A DNA stretch of 64,000 bases from positions 248,001-312,000 of the forward strand of contig CAVYLN010000002.1 in NCBI GenBank assembly GCA_963769435.1, in the 5' to 3' direction. Position 1 is the stretch's first letter. The number at the start of each line of letters is the position of its first letter. Of this stretch, positions 52,874 through 61,605 are shown in pieces. The notes under the pieces were generated by a model. The model searched no databases, was not told the origin of the DNA, and worked only from the letters and a program-made list of their open reading frames with translations. This DNA comes from JADKAV01 sp963769435. GTDB lineage: Bacteria > Actinomycetota > Actinomycetes > S36-B12 > UBA10799. The translations under genes and the position numbers were made by a program.

Positions 52874-53320
52874 ATGAACATTTCCAGGACTGCAACTGTG
52901 GTCGGGGCAGCAGTGCTCCTCGGACTGGCGGCTTGTGGCGGAGGCGGGTCCACGACCACCGAGACACCTGATGCCCCGCCGCCTGCGTCGGAAGCCGCCC
53001 CGGCCGACACCACCGAGGGTTGTGATTTCACGGACAACACCGGGACCTCCACCAACAAGAAACTGCAAGCCTTCGCGGTCGCGCAGTACGAAAGCCTCGA
53101 CTGCTCGAGCGCTACGGACCTGGCTGAGCAACTCACGACGCTCATCGAGAGCGAGTCGTTCGAACAGGAGGTCGCGGATCAGGGGTGGAGTTCGAATTCC
53201 GGCGAGGCCTTAGGCGTCGTCACGGTGACCATCATCGATGTCGAGAAGCGGACCGGCTGCACCATCGGTGCGGCCGACAGTCCCGCCCGCGGGAAGACTG
53301 TGGACTGCCAGGACGTGTAG
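52874..53320 (+). CDS. Small secreted lipoprotein
   Basis: This 148-residue lipoprotein is of no known family. The ATG at 52874 starts MNISRTATVVGAAVLLGLAA with lipobox LAAC, then a Gly/Thr/Pro/Ala spacer. The folded part has four cysteines (EGCDFTDNTGT, YESLDCSSAT, KRTGCTIGAAD, TVDCQDV), probably two disulfides. It is the only plus-strand gene inside the otherwise minus-strand housekeeping cluster. It is bracketed by a 59-base direct repeat of the tyrA end, so it appears to be an insertion between tyrA and cmk. The in-frame upstream start at 52838 is less likely. Confidence 0.75.
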   Translation: MNISRTATVVGAAVLLGLAACGGGGSTTTETPDAPPPASEAAPADTTEGCDFTDNTGTSTNKKLQAFAVAQYESLDCSSATDLAEQLTTLIESESFEQEVADQGWSSNSGEALGVVTVTIIDVEKRTGCTIGAADSPARGKTVDCQDV

Positions 53321-53338
53321 GGCGGCGTGGGTACAGAC

Positions 53339-54391
53339 CTAACCCCGCAACCGCCACCCACCGGTCACCAGCGACTCACGCAGCTGCTGCTCGCGCTCGG
53401 GCCGCACCACGAGGTGCGCGATGGCGCGCAGTCGGCCCAGCGTGTGCTCGATCCGGACGTCCTCCAGGTTCACGTCCGCCTCACCCGCGCGGTGGAAGAG
53501 CGCGGCCAGTTGACCGGGTGCATCTTCGATCACCACCGAGACTGTGACGAACGACGCAGCCTCGCCACCGTGCTTGCCGGGCAACATCTCGCGCCCCTGC
53601 ACACCCCGGGCCAACAGCTCCCGAACCCCGGAGACATCGCGGTCGCCCAGCGCCGAGCGGAAGGCACCGACATCCGCCGCGAACCGGGCAAGGTGCTCAT
53701 CGACATGGTGGGCGTTCGCAATCAGGATCTGAGCCCACAGTTGCGGGTCACTACCGGCGATCCGGGTGGTGTCCCGCACCCCCGGACCAGCGACGCTGAC
53801 ATCGGCAGGAGAGGCCCCCAGCAACTGTGCCGCGAGCATCGACGCGACGACCTGCGGGGCGTGCGAGCACAGCGCCACCGCGTGGTCGTGCTCCTCCGGG
53901 TCCATCAGTCGCACCACGGCGTGCAGTTCCTGCGCCAGCGTGCTGACCTGCGCCAGTCGCTCGGGGTCGGTCTCGGCGATCGGGGTGAGGATCCACGGTC
54001 TGTCCTCGAACAGGTCACCGCGTCCGGCCGCCGCCCCCGAGATCTCGCGACCCGCCATCGGGTGACCCCCCACGTACCGGCTGAGGTCGGCACCGGCGGC
54101 CTGTAGCGCAGCGATGGGTTCGGCCTTGACGCTGCCGACGTCGCTCACGGTCGCCCGTGGGAAACGTGCCAGAGCAGCTTCCACCTCATGTGCGATCTGA
54201 TCCGGGGGAACGGCGATGAACACCAAGTCCGGTGTCGAGCACTCCCCCGACGAACCCGCACCCATGGCCACAGCAGTGGCCACCGCGCCGGGGTCCTTGT
54301 CCTCCAGGAACGTCCTCGCCCCGGTCTGCGACAGCGCCAAACCCAGCGAGGTACCCAGCAAACCAGCACCCCGGATGAGGATGTCAGTCAT
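53339..54391 (-). CDS. tyrA: Prephenate dehydrogenase with C-terminal ACT domain
   Basis: This 350-residue NAD(P)-dependent enzyme turns prephenate into 4-hydroxyphenylpyruvate on the tyrosine route. The Rossmann motif is IRGAGLLGTSLGLALSQTG. The catalytic region has GGHPMAGREISGA. A C-terminal ACT domain (FVTVSVVIEDAPGQLAALFH, then HLVVRPEREQQLRESL) suggests feedback control by an aromatic amino acid. ATG 54391 overlaps the end of the chorismate mutase gene by 8 bp, so mutase and dehydrogenase are coupled and catalyse successive steps. Confidence 0.94.
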   Translation of the reverse strand: MTDILIRGAGLLGTSLGLALSQTGARTFLEDKDPGAVATAVAMGAGSSGECSTPDLVFIAVPPDQIAHEVEAALARFPRATVSDVGSVKAEPIAALQAAGADLSRYVGGHPMAGREISGAAAGRGDLFEDRPWILTPIAETDPERLAQVSTLAQELHAVVRLMDPEEHDHAVALCSHAPQVVASMLAAQLLGASPADVSVAGPGVRDTTRIAGSDPQLWAQILIANAHHVDEHLARFAADVGAFRSALGDRDVSGVRELLARGVQGREMLPGKHGGEAASFVTVSVVIEDAPGQLAALFHRAGEADVNLEDVRIEHTLGRLRAIAHLVVRPEREQQLRESLVTGGWRLRG

Positions 54392-54749
54392 CGGCGGTGT
54401 CTTTGCGCAGGCTCTCGGTCCCGCGCAGATACACGTGCTCCACTTGGTGGCGGGTGAGGTCAGACTCCACGTGAGCCATGACCCGCACCACGCGCGGCAT
54501 CGCGTTCGGAACGGCGACCTCCTGCGCGGACAGCAGTGGCACGTCGTCGAGGCCTGCGAGCCGCGCCGCGGTCGCCGGATAGCAGCTGACCAGATCGGGA
54601 GTCGACGTCAGGATCACGCTGATCACATCGTCCGGGGACACAGAGTTGGCCGCCAGCATCTCCCGTATCAACTCCCCCACCGCCTCCATGACGGGTCCAC
54701 GCTCATCCGCGGACACCTGGGTCGCTCCCCGCACCGCTCTCACAGCCAC
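54384..54749 (-). CDS. aroH: Chorismate mutase, AroH class
   Basis: This 121-residue monofunctional chorismate mutase has the AroH trimer fold. It converts chorismate to prephenate. Family blocks are AVRAVRGATQVSADERGPVM, ISVILTSTPDLVSCYPATAAR and VPLLSAQEVAVPNAMPRVVRV, followed by HVYLRGTESLR, which carry the Arg and Glu of the active site. The gene overlaps tyrA by 8 bp and follows rluB by 9 bp. Confidence 0.93.
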   Translation of the reverse strand: MAVRAVRGATQVSADERGPVMEAVGELIREMLAANSVSPDDVISVILTSTPDLVSCYPATAARLAGLDDVPLLSAQEVAVPNAMPRVVRVMAHVESDLTRHQVEHVYLRGTESLRKDTADD

Positions 54750-54758
54750 ACCCGAAGA

Positions 54759-55479
54759 CTACAAGCCCACCTCTGTGTACAGACGCTGCAGTTCGGTACC
54801 TGTCACCTCGCGCAACTGCCCCGGCTTCAGGCCGGCGAGCCGGATCGGGCCCACCTGTGTCCGGACCAGCCGGATCACCGGGTGGCCGAGCGCGTCGAAG
54901 AGCCTGCGCACGATGCGGTTGCGGCCCTCGTGCAGGGTGATCTCAACAACGCTGCGGGTGTCCGCGGAATCCACGATCCGGGTGTGATCCACACTCACCG
55001 GACCGTCCTCGAGATTCCACGGGTTTGCGCAGGCGGACCCGCAGTCCCGGGTCGACACGACCTTCGACGGTGGCCACGTAGGTCTTCGCGACCCCGTGCG
55101 AGGGGTGCGCGATGCGATTGGCCAACTCACCGTCGTTGGTGAGCAGGAGCAACCCCTCGGTGTCCACGTCGAGGCGCCCCACGTGGAAAACCCGGTCCTC
55201 GCGATCCGCCACCAGATCCCCCACGCATGGCCTGCCTCGGGGATCGCTCATCGCCGACGCGACGCCGCGCGGCTTGTGCAGTGCGAGCACCACGTGTTCG
55301 CTGCGGGTCGGTATCCGCGTCCCATCGACGTGGATGACGGCGGTCTGCGGATCGACGCGGGTGCCCGGGATCGCCACCTCGCCGTCCACGGTCACTCGGC
55401 CCTGCGAGATCAATTCGTCGCACACCCGTCGGCTACCCACGCCCGCGGATGCGAGGACCTTCTGCAGACGCTCAGCCAC
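54759..55479 (-). CDS. rluB: Ribosomal large subunit pseudouridine synthase B, one frameshift
   Basis: This pseudouridine synthase of about 240 residues makes pseudouridine in 23S rRNA. The S4 RNA-binding domain is MAERLQKVLASAGVGSRRVC. The catalytic block is FHVGRLDVDTEGLLLLTND with the essential Asp. The C-terminal part contains EITLHEGRNRIVRRLFDALG. The frame changes near 55020-55030, between DPGLRVRLRK and NLEDGPVSVDHTRIVD, beside an A/C run, and removing one base restores it. The gene is a member of the actinobacterial segregation/ribosome cluster and follows scpB by 5 bp. Confidence 0.9.
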
Positions 55480-55484
55480 GCGGA

Positions 55485-56107
55485 CTAGAGATCGCCGGTG
55501 AGTTCGGGAGAGTCCAGGTCCGCCAGGTCGGGCAGGTAGTCGGCCACCGGTGGGAGTTCGTCGAGCGACGAGATCCCCAGTCGCTGCAGGAAATACTCCG
55601 TGGTGGCGTACAGAACCGCACCGCTCTCCTCGTCGTGGCCGACCTCGGTCACCAACCCGCGCGTCACGAGCGTCTTCATCACGCCGTCCACATTGACCGC
55701 GCGGATCGCACTCACCCGGGTCCGGACACAGGCTGCCGGTAGGCGACCACGGCGAGGGTCTCCAGGGCGGCTTGGGACAGCCGCGCGGACTGCCCGTCCT
55801 TGATGTACCGGCTGACCAACTCGGAACAGTCCGCCGCGGTCACGAAGCGCCAACCGCCGGACTCGCGCCGGATCGTGAAGCCCCGCCCTGCGGCCGCATA
55901 GTCGCGCTGTAGCGCTTCGACCGTGGACGTGATGTCGTCGGCAGGTACCTGCAGGGTCGAGCCGAGATCCTCCGCGGACATGGGTTCGTCGGCCATCAGC
56001 AGCAGCGCCTCGATCGCGGCGGACAACGACGGCGCACCCAACTCAGGGGTCTGTTCGTGCGACTGCGGCTGCGATTGCCCGGGCAGCCGTTCCGTCAGAT
56101 CAATCAC
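55485..56107 (-). CDS. scpB: Segregation and condensation protein B, one frameshift
   Basis: ScpB of about 208 residues is the winged-helix partner of ScpA and SMC in chromosome condensation. The N-terminal part has LSAAIEALLLMADEPMSAED and ALQRDYAAAGRGFTIRRESG. The second half has LETLAVVAYRQPVS, then in another frame NVDGVMKTLVTRGLVTEVGH and LYATTEYFLQRLGISSLDEL. The shift is near 55725, in a GTCCGG/CCGGGT stretch, between RQPVSGPG and RVSAIRAVNVDG. The start is GTG 56107, overlapping scpA by 8 bp, or GTG 56119. Confidence 0.9.
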
Positions 56108-56885
56108 CCGATGGGTCACTGGTGTCCTCCCACACAACGGTCAGTTCGGCCAGCGCCCGCTCCTGCTCGAAGCGCACGGTGCCGTCACGGTACAACTCCA
56201 GCAGCGCCAGAAAACGCCCGACGACCACCATCCGGCTGTCGGCATCCTCGATCAGTTCGCGGAAGGTGGCTCCCCGACGTTCGGCGAGCACCGCAGCCAG
56301 AATCTCCTTCTGCTCCGCGACGCTGACCTGCGGGGCGTGCACATGGTCGGTGCCGACCTGCGGCACCGGCTTCGGCGTGAGTGCTAGGGCTCCCAGGGCG
56401 GCGAACGCATCAGGGCCAAGCCCCAGCACCACGTCGGGCAGGAGACCTCGCAGGTCGGGATCCACTCCGACCGTCCGGGGCACCATCAGTGGCGCGTCCT
56501 GCATCAACTGGGCGAACGTGGCGGAGACGTCCTTGTAGGCCCGGTATTGCATAAGCCGCGCGAAAAGCAGGTCCCGAGCCTCGAGCAACGCGAGGTCCTC
56601 GGAGTCCTCGAGTTCGGCCCCGGGCAGCAGCTTGACCACTTTGAGGTCCAGCAGCGTGGCTGCCACGACCAGAAAATGACTGGTCTCCTCGAGATCCCAG
56701 TTCTGCCCCTGTTGGCGGATGTACTGCAGGAACTCGTCGGTGACCTGACTCAGCGACAACTCGGTGACCTCGAGCTTGTGCTTGGAGATCAGGGTCAGCA
56801 GCGCGTCGAACGGGCCTGAGAACTCCTCGAGGTGCACCGAGAAACCCGAGGGCTCCTCGTGGTGCTGTACCGCCGCGGCTGTCAC
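56100..56885 (-). CDS. scpA: Segregation and condensation protein A
   Basis: This 261-residue kleisin ScpA links the SMC dimer to ScpB. Blocks are FSVHLEEFSGPFDALLTLIS, FLVVAATLLDLKVVKLLPG and ARLMQYRAYKDVSATFAQ, with a C-terminal winged helix containing FLALLELYRDGTVRFEQERA. GTG 56885 is chosen as giving the normal N-terminus; the frame continues upstream through unrelated sequence. The gene is coupled to scpB by an 8 bp overlap. In many actinobacteria a parA gene precedes scpA; here there is a 242 bp gap with a hairpin. Confidence 0.93.
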   Translation of the reverse strand: MTAAAVQHHEEPSGFSVHLEEFSGPFDALLTLISKHKLEVTELSLSQVTDEFLQYIRQQGQNWDLEETSHFLVVAATLLDLKVVKLLPGAELEDSEDLALLEARDLLFARLMQYRAYKDVSATFAQLMQDAPLMVPRTVGVDPDLRGLLPDVVLGLGPDAFAALGALALTPKPVPQVGTDHVHAPQVSVAEQKEILAAVLAERRGATFRELIEDADSRMVVVGRFLALLELYRDGTVRFEQERALAELTVVWEDTSDPSGD

Positions 56886-56975
56886 CCAGCCACGGTAACC
56901 GGTGTGAGCCGCAGAACCGGGCAGCCACACGCGCTTCGGGGAGGGGCCTCCACCGCGGGCCGGCTCCCGCTCCGC

Positions 56976-57024
56976 GCCTCCAAGTTCCCGCACTCCGGCG
57001 GAGCGAGTGCGGGAACTTGGAGGC
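56976..57024. repeat. 20 bp perfect hairpin of the TTGGAG/CTCCAA family
   Basis: Bases 56976-56995 and 57005-57024 are perfect inverted copies around a 9-base loop (GCCTCCAAGTTCCCGCACTC and its complement). A single further arm, GCGGGAAGTTGGAGG, sits at 57106-57120 without a partner. The rest of the gap between xerD and scpA holds no gene. Confidence 0.85.
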
Positions 57025-57127
57025 CCCAAGGCCGACATATGCCCAGGAAACGGACAGCAATCCCGCCAACTCCGGGCGGAAGGCCGAAAAGAATGTCTGG
57101 TGTTCGCGGGAAGTTGGAGGACGATTG

Positions 57128-58045
57128 TCAGCGACGTGCCCGCGGGTGCGACTCCGCGTAGACCTCGCGCAGACGGTCGATCGTCACCTGCGTGTAGATC
57201 TGGGTGGTCGTCACCGACGCGTGCCCGAGCAACTCCTGGACCACTCGCACATCGGCCCCGCCCTCCAGGAGATGGGTGGCGAAGGAGTGCCGGAGGGTGT
57301 GGGGGGAGACCCCTGGGACGTGGGCCCGCTCAGCGGCCGCCGACACGATGCCCCATGCGCTCTGCCGCGACAGCGGCCCTCCGCGGGCATTGAGGAACAC
57401 GTTGTGGGGCACAGGTCCCGCCTTCCTGGCCTGGGCGAGCACCGGTCGTGCGCGGACCAGGTAGGCATCAACGGCGTTGGCCGCGTAGGAGCCAAGCGGC
57501 ACCCGGCGCTGTTTGCCGCCCTTGCCGCGAAGCAGCACCGAGCGGTCCGGCAGGTCAAGGGCGTCGGGGGTCAGATTCACCGCCTCACTGATCCGCGCGC
57601 CGCAGCCGTACAGGAACTCCAGCAGGGCACGATCGCGCAGGCCGAGCACCGTGTTGGGGTCGCAGGAGTCGACGAGGGCGACGGTATCCGCCACCGACAG
57701 CGCTTTGGGCAGCCTCGACGGGAGCCCCGGTGATGCCAGGTCTTCGGTCGGATCGACGTCGAGCAGTCCCTCCGCCCCGAGATACTTGAACATCCCGCGG
57801 ACGCTGCTCACTGTCCGGCTGACCGATGACGCGCTGAGATGTTCCTCCCGGGAAGCCCAGTTGACGAACTCGCCGAGGTCGGCCGGCGACACCGAGGCCA
57901 GGTCGGGACGCTCCGTCTGGTCGAGCCATCTCAAGAAGCGTCCCAGGTCGCGACGATAAGCGGCCACCGTGTTGGCGGACAGCCCACGCTCGACGATCAC
58001 GTGCTGCAGGTATGCCTCGACACCGGATGCCGCCGGGACAGCCAT
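57128..58045 (-). CDS. xerD: Tyrosine recombinase XerD
   Basis: This 305-residue site-specific recombinase resolves chromosome dimers at dif. The N-terminal SAM-like domain has GLSANTVAAYRRDLGRFLRW. The catalytic set is Arg in GCGARISEAV, Lys in LRGKGGKQRRVPL, the HTLRHSFATHLL block with His and Arg, the LLGHASVTTTQ His, and the nucleophile Tyr in QIYTQVTIDRL. The start is ATG 58045, two bases after the ald stop; the frame beyond it is a shadow of ald. Position between ald and scpA and close similarity to the XerD consensus favour XerD over XerC. Confidence 0.93.
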   Translation of the reverse strand: MAVPAASGVEAYLQHVIVERGLSANTVAAYRRDLGRFLRWLDQTERPDLASVSPADLGEFVNWASREEHLSASSVSRTVSSVRGMFKYLGAEGLLDVDPTEDLASPGLPSRLPKALSVADTVALVDSCDPNTVLGLRDRALLEFLYGCGARISEAVNLTPDALDLPDRSVLLRGKGGKQRRVPLGSYAANAVDAYLVRARPVLAQARKAGPVPHNVFLNARGGPLSRQSAWGIVSAAAERAHVPGVSPHTLRHSFATHLLEGGADVRVVQELLGHASVTTTQIYTQVTIDRLREVYAESHPRARR

Positions 58046-58047
58046 GT

Positions 58048-59163
58048 CTAGGCCAGCACGGAGTCCAGCGAGACGCTGCTCATCCCGAAAGCATCGGCAA
58101 CCGCGCGGTAGGTGACCTGCCCGGCATGCGTGTTCAGCCCCAGGGCCAGCGAATGATCGCGCCTGCACGCCTCCTCCCAGCCGAGATCCGCGACGTTGAC
58201 CAGATAGGGAAGTGTGACGTTGGTGAGCGCCCATGTGGAGGTGTGCGGGACCGCGCCGGGCATGTTCGCGACGCAGTAGAAGAGGCTGTCGTGGACTTCG
58301 TACGTCGGATCGGCGTGCGTCGTGGGTCGCGAGTCCTCGAAGCAGCCGCCCTGGTCGATGGAGATGTCGACCAGCACCGACCCCGGTTTCATCCGCGAGA
58401 CGAGTTCGTTGCTCACCAGCCGCGGGGCTTTCGCGCCGTGGACCAACACGGCGCCGATCACCAAGTCGGCTTCCAGAACACACCGCTCGATCTCGTAGGT
58501 GTTGGAGGCCACTGTCTGCATGTGCCCCTGGTAGATGGCATCCGCCTCACGTAGTCGCGCTACGTCCAGGTCGAGCAGGAGGACCTCGGCCTGCATCCCC
58601 AACGCGATCGCGGCGGCGTTCTGTCCGGCCACTCCCGCACCGATCACCACCACGGTTCCGGCGTGCACTCCGGGCGTGCCTCCGAGCAGCACGCCGCGGC
58701 CGCCGTTGGCCTTGAGCAGTGCCTGAGCGCCGACCTGGGGCGCCAGTCGGCCGGCGACCTCGGACATCGGGGCCAGCAGCGGAAGTGTGCGATCCGGTAG
58801 TTCCACGGTCTCGTAGGCGATGGACGTGGTTCCGGCGGCCAGCAGCGCTTCGGTGCACTCGCGTGAGGCCGCGAGGTGCAGGTAGGTGAACAGGAGGAGG
58901 TCCTCGCGCAGGAAGCCGTACTCGCTGGGCAGCGGCTCCTTGACCTTGACGATCATGTCCGACTTGGCCCAGACATCGGCCGCGTCGGGAAGGATGTGCG
59001 CACCGGCGGCCTCGAACTCCTCGTCCGGCAGCGAGGACCCGCGGCCCGCACCGGTCTGGACCAGCACCGTGTGGCCGTGACGGACCAGTTCTTTGACCCC
59101 CGCAGGAGTCATCGCGACCCGGTACTCCTGCTGCTTCACCTCACTGGGGACACCGATCCGCAT
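58048..59163 (-). CDS. ald: Alanine dehydrogenase
   Basis: This 371-residue NAD-dependent enzyme interconverts alanine and pyruvate plus ammonium. Blocks are MRIGVPSEVKQQEYRVAMTP, MIVKVKEPLPSEYGFLR with the catalytic Lys, LFTYLHLAASRECT with the catalytic His, VVVIGAGVAGQNAAAIALGM for NAD binding, and LVDISIDQGGCFEDSRPTTH with Asp. Length and motifs are complete. It sits between the NUDIX and xerD genes, where many actinobacteria have none or other genes; 2 bp separate it from xerD. Confidence 0.96.
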   Translation of the reverse strand: MRIGVPSEVKQQEYRVAMTPAGVKELVRHGHTVLVQTGAGRGSSLPDEEFEAAGAHILPDAADVWAKSDMIVKVKEPLPSEYGFLREDLLLFTYLHLAASRECTEALLAAGTTSIAYETVELPDRTLPLLAPMSEVAGRLAPQVGAQALLKANGGRGVLLGGTPGVHAGTVVVIGAGVAGQNAAAIALGMQAEVLLLDLDVARLREADAIYQGHMQTVASNTYEIERCVLEADLVIGAVLVHGAKAPRLVSNELVSRMKPGSVLVDISIDQGGCFEDSRPTTHADPTYEVHDSLFYCVANMPGAVPHTSTWALTNVTLPYLVNVADLGWEEACRRDHSLALGLNTHAGQVTYRAVADAFGMSSVSLDSVLA

Positions 59164-59200
59164 GAAACACCATCCCTGATCCGTCGTCGCAAGACCGCCG

Positions 59201-59872
59201 TCACGCCGGGGGGGTTCGTACGTTCCCCAGCGATTCGACCCACTGTCTCACAGGCCAGGGTGCGTCGGCAGGTCGAAGATCGGCCCATCCCCGGGAACGA
59301 GCGGCGGCCGCGGCCAGAATGCCGTTGGTGGCCGTCGGGTTCTGAATGTGCCCGGCGAGAACCAGTGAGACCGCTTCGTCCAGACCCACCCAGGCCTGCG
59401 GTAGGTGTGCCTCCTCCGCCTCACCGGTGTGCTCCCGGCCCTGCGGCAACGGCTCAAGTCCGCGCGCCAGGAAGCAGCGGAAGGTCTCGCTGGTCCCCCC
59501 CGGGGAGTTGAGGAAGTCGATCAGCACATGCCAGGTCTGCGCGCGCAGTCCGGCCTCCTCGCCGAGTTCGCGCGCGGCGCACTCCCACGCACTCTCCCGG
59601 TGGGTGTCGAGCAAGCCGGCCGGCGGTTCGAAGAGATACGCCCCAACCGGGTGCCGGTACTGCCGGATCAGGAGCACCCGGTCGTCCTCGTCGAGTGCTA
59701 CCACTCCGACCGCGCCGGGGTGCACCACCAGGTCGCGGGTCACCCGGTGGGCGCCGATCAGGACGTCGTCGGAGCGCACATCCCACACCGCACCGCGGAA
59801 CCTCAGTCGGGAATCGACGACCTCGTGACTGCCGAATCCGTCGCGGACGGGATCGTGCCAGACCTCATCCAT
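59201..59872 (-). CDS. NUDIX hydrolase, ADP-ribose pyrophosphatase-like
   Basis: This 223-residue NUDIX hydrolase resembles ADP-ribose pyrophosphatase, which splits ADP-ribose to AMP and ribose phosphate. The Nudix box is GLLDTHRESAWECAARELGE followed by EAGL, fitting Gx5Ex7REUxEExGU. An N-terminal strand region (VVALDEDDRVLLIRQYRHP) and SPGGTSETFRCFLARGLE are typical. The ATG at 59872 overlaps the pyrG stop by 8 bp. The same order, pyrG then this NUDIX gene, is found in mycobacteria. Confidence 0.92.
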   Translation of the reverse strand: MDEVWHDPVRDGFGSHEVVDSRLRFRGAVWDVRSDDVLIGAHRVTRDLVVHPGAVGVVALDEDDRVLLIRQYRHPVGAYLFEPPAGLLDTHRESAWECAARELGEEAGLRAQTWHVLIDFLNSPGGTSETFRCFLARGLEPLPQGREHTGEAEEAHLPQAWVGLDEAVSLVLAGHIQNPTATNGILAAAAARSRGWADLRPADAPWPVRQWVESLGNVRTPPA

Positions 59873-61505
59873 CGGACTGCCGCTGCAGGGCAGCTGCCAC
59901 CAGTCCCGAGAAGAGCGGGTGCGGCCGAGTGGGCCGGGAGCGGAACTCCGGGTGGGCCTGCGTCGCGACGAAGTACGGGTGGATGTCCGAAGGCAGTTCG
60001 ACGAACTCGACGAGGTGTCCATCCGGAGATGTGCCACTGAACACCAGCCCGGCGTCGGCCAGCGGCTCACGGTAGGCGTTGTTCACCTCGTAGCGGTGTC
60101 GGTGGCGTTCATCGACGGCCAGGGCGCCGTACGTGTTCGCCACCACGCTGTCCGGGGTCAGGTTCGCCGGATAGAGCCCGAGCCGCATGGTGCCACCCAT
60201 GTCTCGCTCACCGTTGACGACGTCGGCCTGATCGGCCATGGTCGACACGACCGGATGAGTGGTGTCCGCGTCGAACTCCTGCGAGTTGGCATCGGCCATC
60301 CCAGCGACGTTGCGCGCGAATTCGATCACCATGCACTGCAGTCCCAGGCACAGTCCGAGCGTCGGGATCCGATTCTCACGGGCGTACCGGATCGCCCCGA
60401 GTTTGCCCTCGATCCCGCGTACTCCGAATCCACCGGGGACACACACCGCGTCGACGTCACCGAGCGCCTTCTTGGCGCCCTCCTCAGTCGCGCAGTCGTC
60501 AGATGCCACCCACCGGATCCGGACCGCGCTGTTCTGACCGAAACCTCCCGCCCGCAGAGCCTCGGAGACCGACAGGTACGCATCGGGGAGATCGACGTAC
60601 TTGCCGACCAGCGCGATCTCCACGGAGTGTGCCGGATGGTGCACGCGCTCGAGCAGGCTGCCCCACGAGGTCCAGTCGACGTCACGGAACGCCAGGCCCA
60701 TCCGGCGCACCACGTAGGCGTCGAGGCCCTCCCCGTGCAGAACACGAGGGATGTCGTAGATGCTCGGCGCATCGACGGCCGCGACCACGGCCTCCTGGTC
60801 GACGTCACACATGAGCGAGACTTTGCGCTTGATGTTCTCGGGCACGGCGCGATCGGCGCGCAGCACGATGGCGTCGGGCTGGATACCGATGTTGCGCAGA
60901 GCTGCCACCGAGTGCTGCGTGGGTTTCGTCTTCAGCTCACCGGACGGCCCCAGGTAGGGCAGCAGGGACACGTGGAGGAAGAACGAGCGGTCGCGTCCCA
61001 AGTCGTGACGGACCTGCCGGGCCGCCTCCAGGAACGGCAGCGACTCGATGTCGCCGACGGTGCCCCCGATCTCGGTGATCACCACGTCGACGTCGTCGGT
61101 GGCCATCGCCCGGATCCGGGCCTTGATCTCGTTGGTGATGTGCGGGATCACCTGCACGGTGTCGCCCAGATACTCCCCACGCCGCTCCTTGGCGATCACT
61201 GTCGAGTAGACCTGTCCGGTCGTCACGTTCGCGATACTGGCCAGGTTGCGGTCGAGGAAACGCTCGTAGTGGCCGATGTCCAGGTCGGTCTCGGCCCCGT
61301 CGTCGGTGACGAAGACCTCACCGTGCTGGAACGGGTTCATGGTGCCCGGATCGACGTTGAGATACGGGTCGAACTTCTGCATCGTGACCCGCAGTCCGCG
61401 CGCTGTGAGCAACTGCCCTAGCGAGGAAGCCGTGAGCCCCTTGCCGAGCGAGGAGGCGACGCCGCCTGTGACGAAAATGTGTACGGCTGACCCTGGACTA
61501 TCCAC
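59865..61505 (-). CDS. pyrG: CTP synthase
   Basis: This 546-residue CTP synthase aminates UTP to CTP with ATP and glutamine. The N-terminal synthetase domain starts HIFVTGGVASSLGKGLTASS and includes QKFDPYLNVDPGTMNPFQHG. The C-terminal glutaminase domain has CVPGGFGVRGIEGK, the nucleophile in LGLCLGLQCMVIEFARN, and the His-Pro-Glu of TQAHPEFRSRP. It starts at GTG 61505. It lacks the small genes (steA/mctB type) often found between it and recN in mycobacteria. Confidence 0.97.
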   Translation of the reverse strand: MDSPGSAVHIFVTGGVASSLGKGLTASSLGQLLTARGLRVTMQKFDPYLNVDPGTMNPFQHGEVFVTDDGAETDLDIGHYERFLDRNLASIANVTTGQVYSTVIAKERRGEYLGDTVQVIPHITNEIKARIRAMATDDVDVVITEIGGTVGDIESLPFLEAARQVRHDLGRDRSFFLHVSLLPYLGPSGELKTKPTQHSVAALRNIGIQPDAIVLRADRAVPENIKRKVSLMCDVDQEAVVAAVDAPSIYDIPRVLHGEGLDAYVVRRMGLAFRDVDWTSWGSLLERVHHPAHSVEIALVGKYVDLPDAYLSVSEALRAGGFGQNSAVRIRWVASDDCATEEGAKKALGDVDAVCVPGGFGVRGIEGKLGAIRYARENRIPTLGLCLGLQCMVIEFARNVAGMADANSQEFDADTTHPVVSTMADQADVVNGERDMGGTMRLGLYPANLTPDSVVANTYGALAVDERHRHRYEVNNAYREPLADAGLVFSGTSPDGHLVEFVELPSDIHPYFVATQAHPEFRSRPTRPHPLFSGLVAAALQRQSDG

Positions 61506-61605
61506 GGGGGTCCAGAATACCGCCTACGCGCGGTTCGTGGTGACGACACTCGCGGTTTGTCCGCAGTGATTCAGATCGCGACCAGGATGGGAACCTCACC
61601 CGCAG

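Noticed and set aside
52543..53145. 200-codon minus frame opposite the small lipoprotein gene
   Set aside because: The opposite strand has a clear signal peptide and lipobox; this frame has none and crosses the stray tyrA fragment out of frame.
55000..55760. Programmed ribosomal frameshifting in rluB and scpB
   Set aside because: No slippery heptamer with downstream structure is evident, and shifts of the same kind occur in many unrelated genes of the window, so sequence error is simpler.
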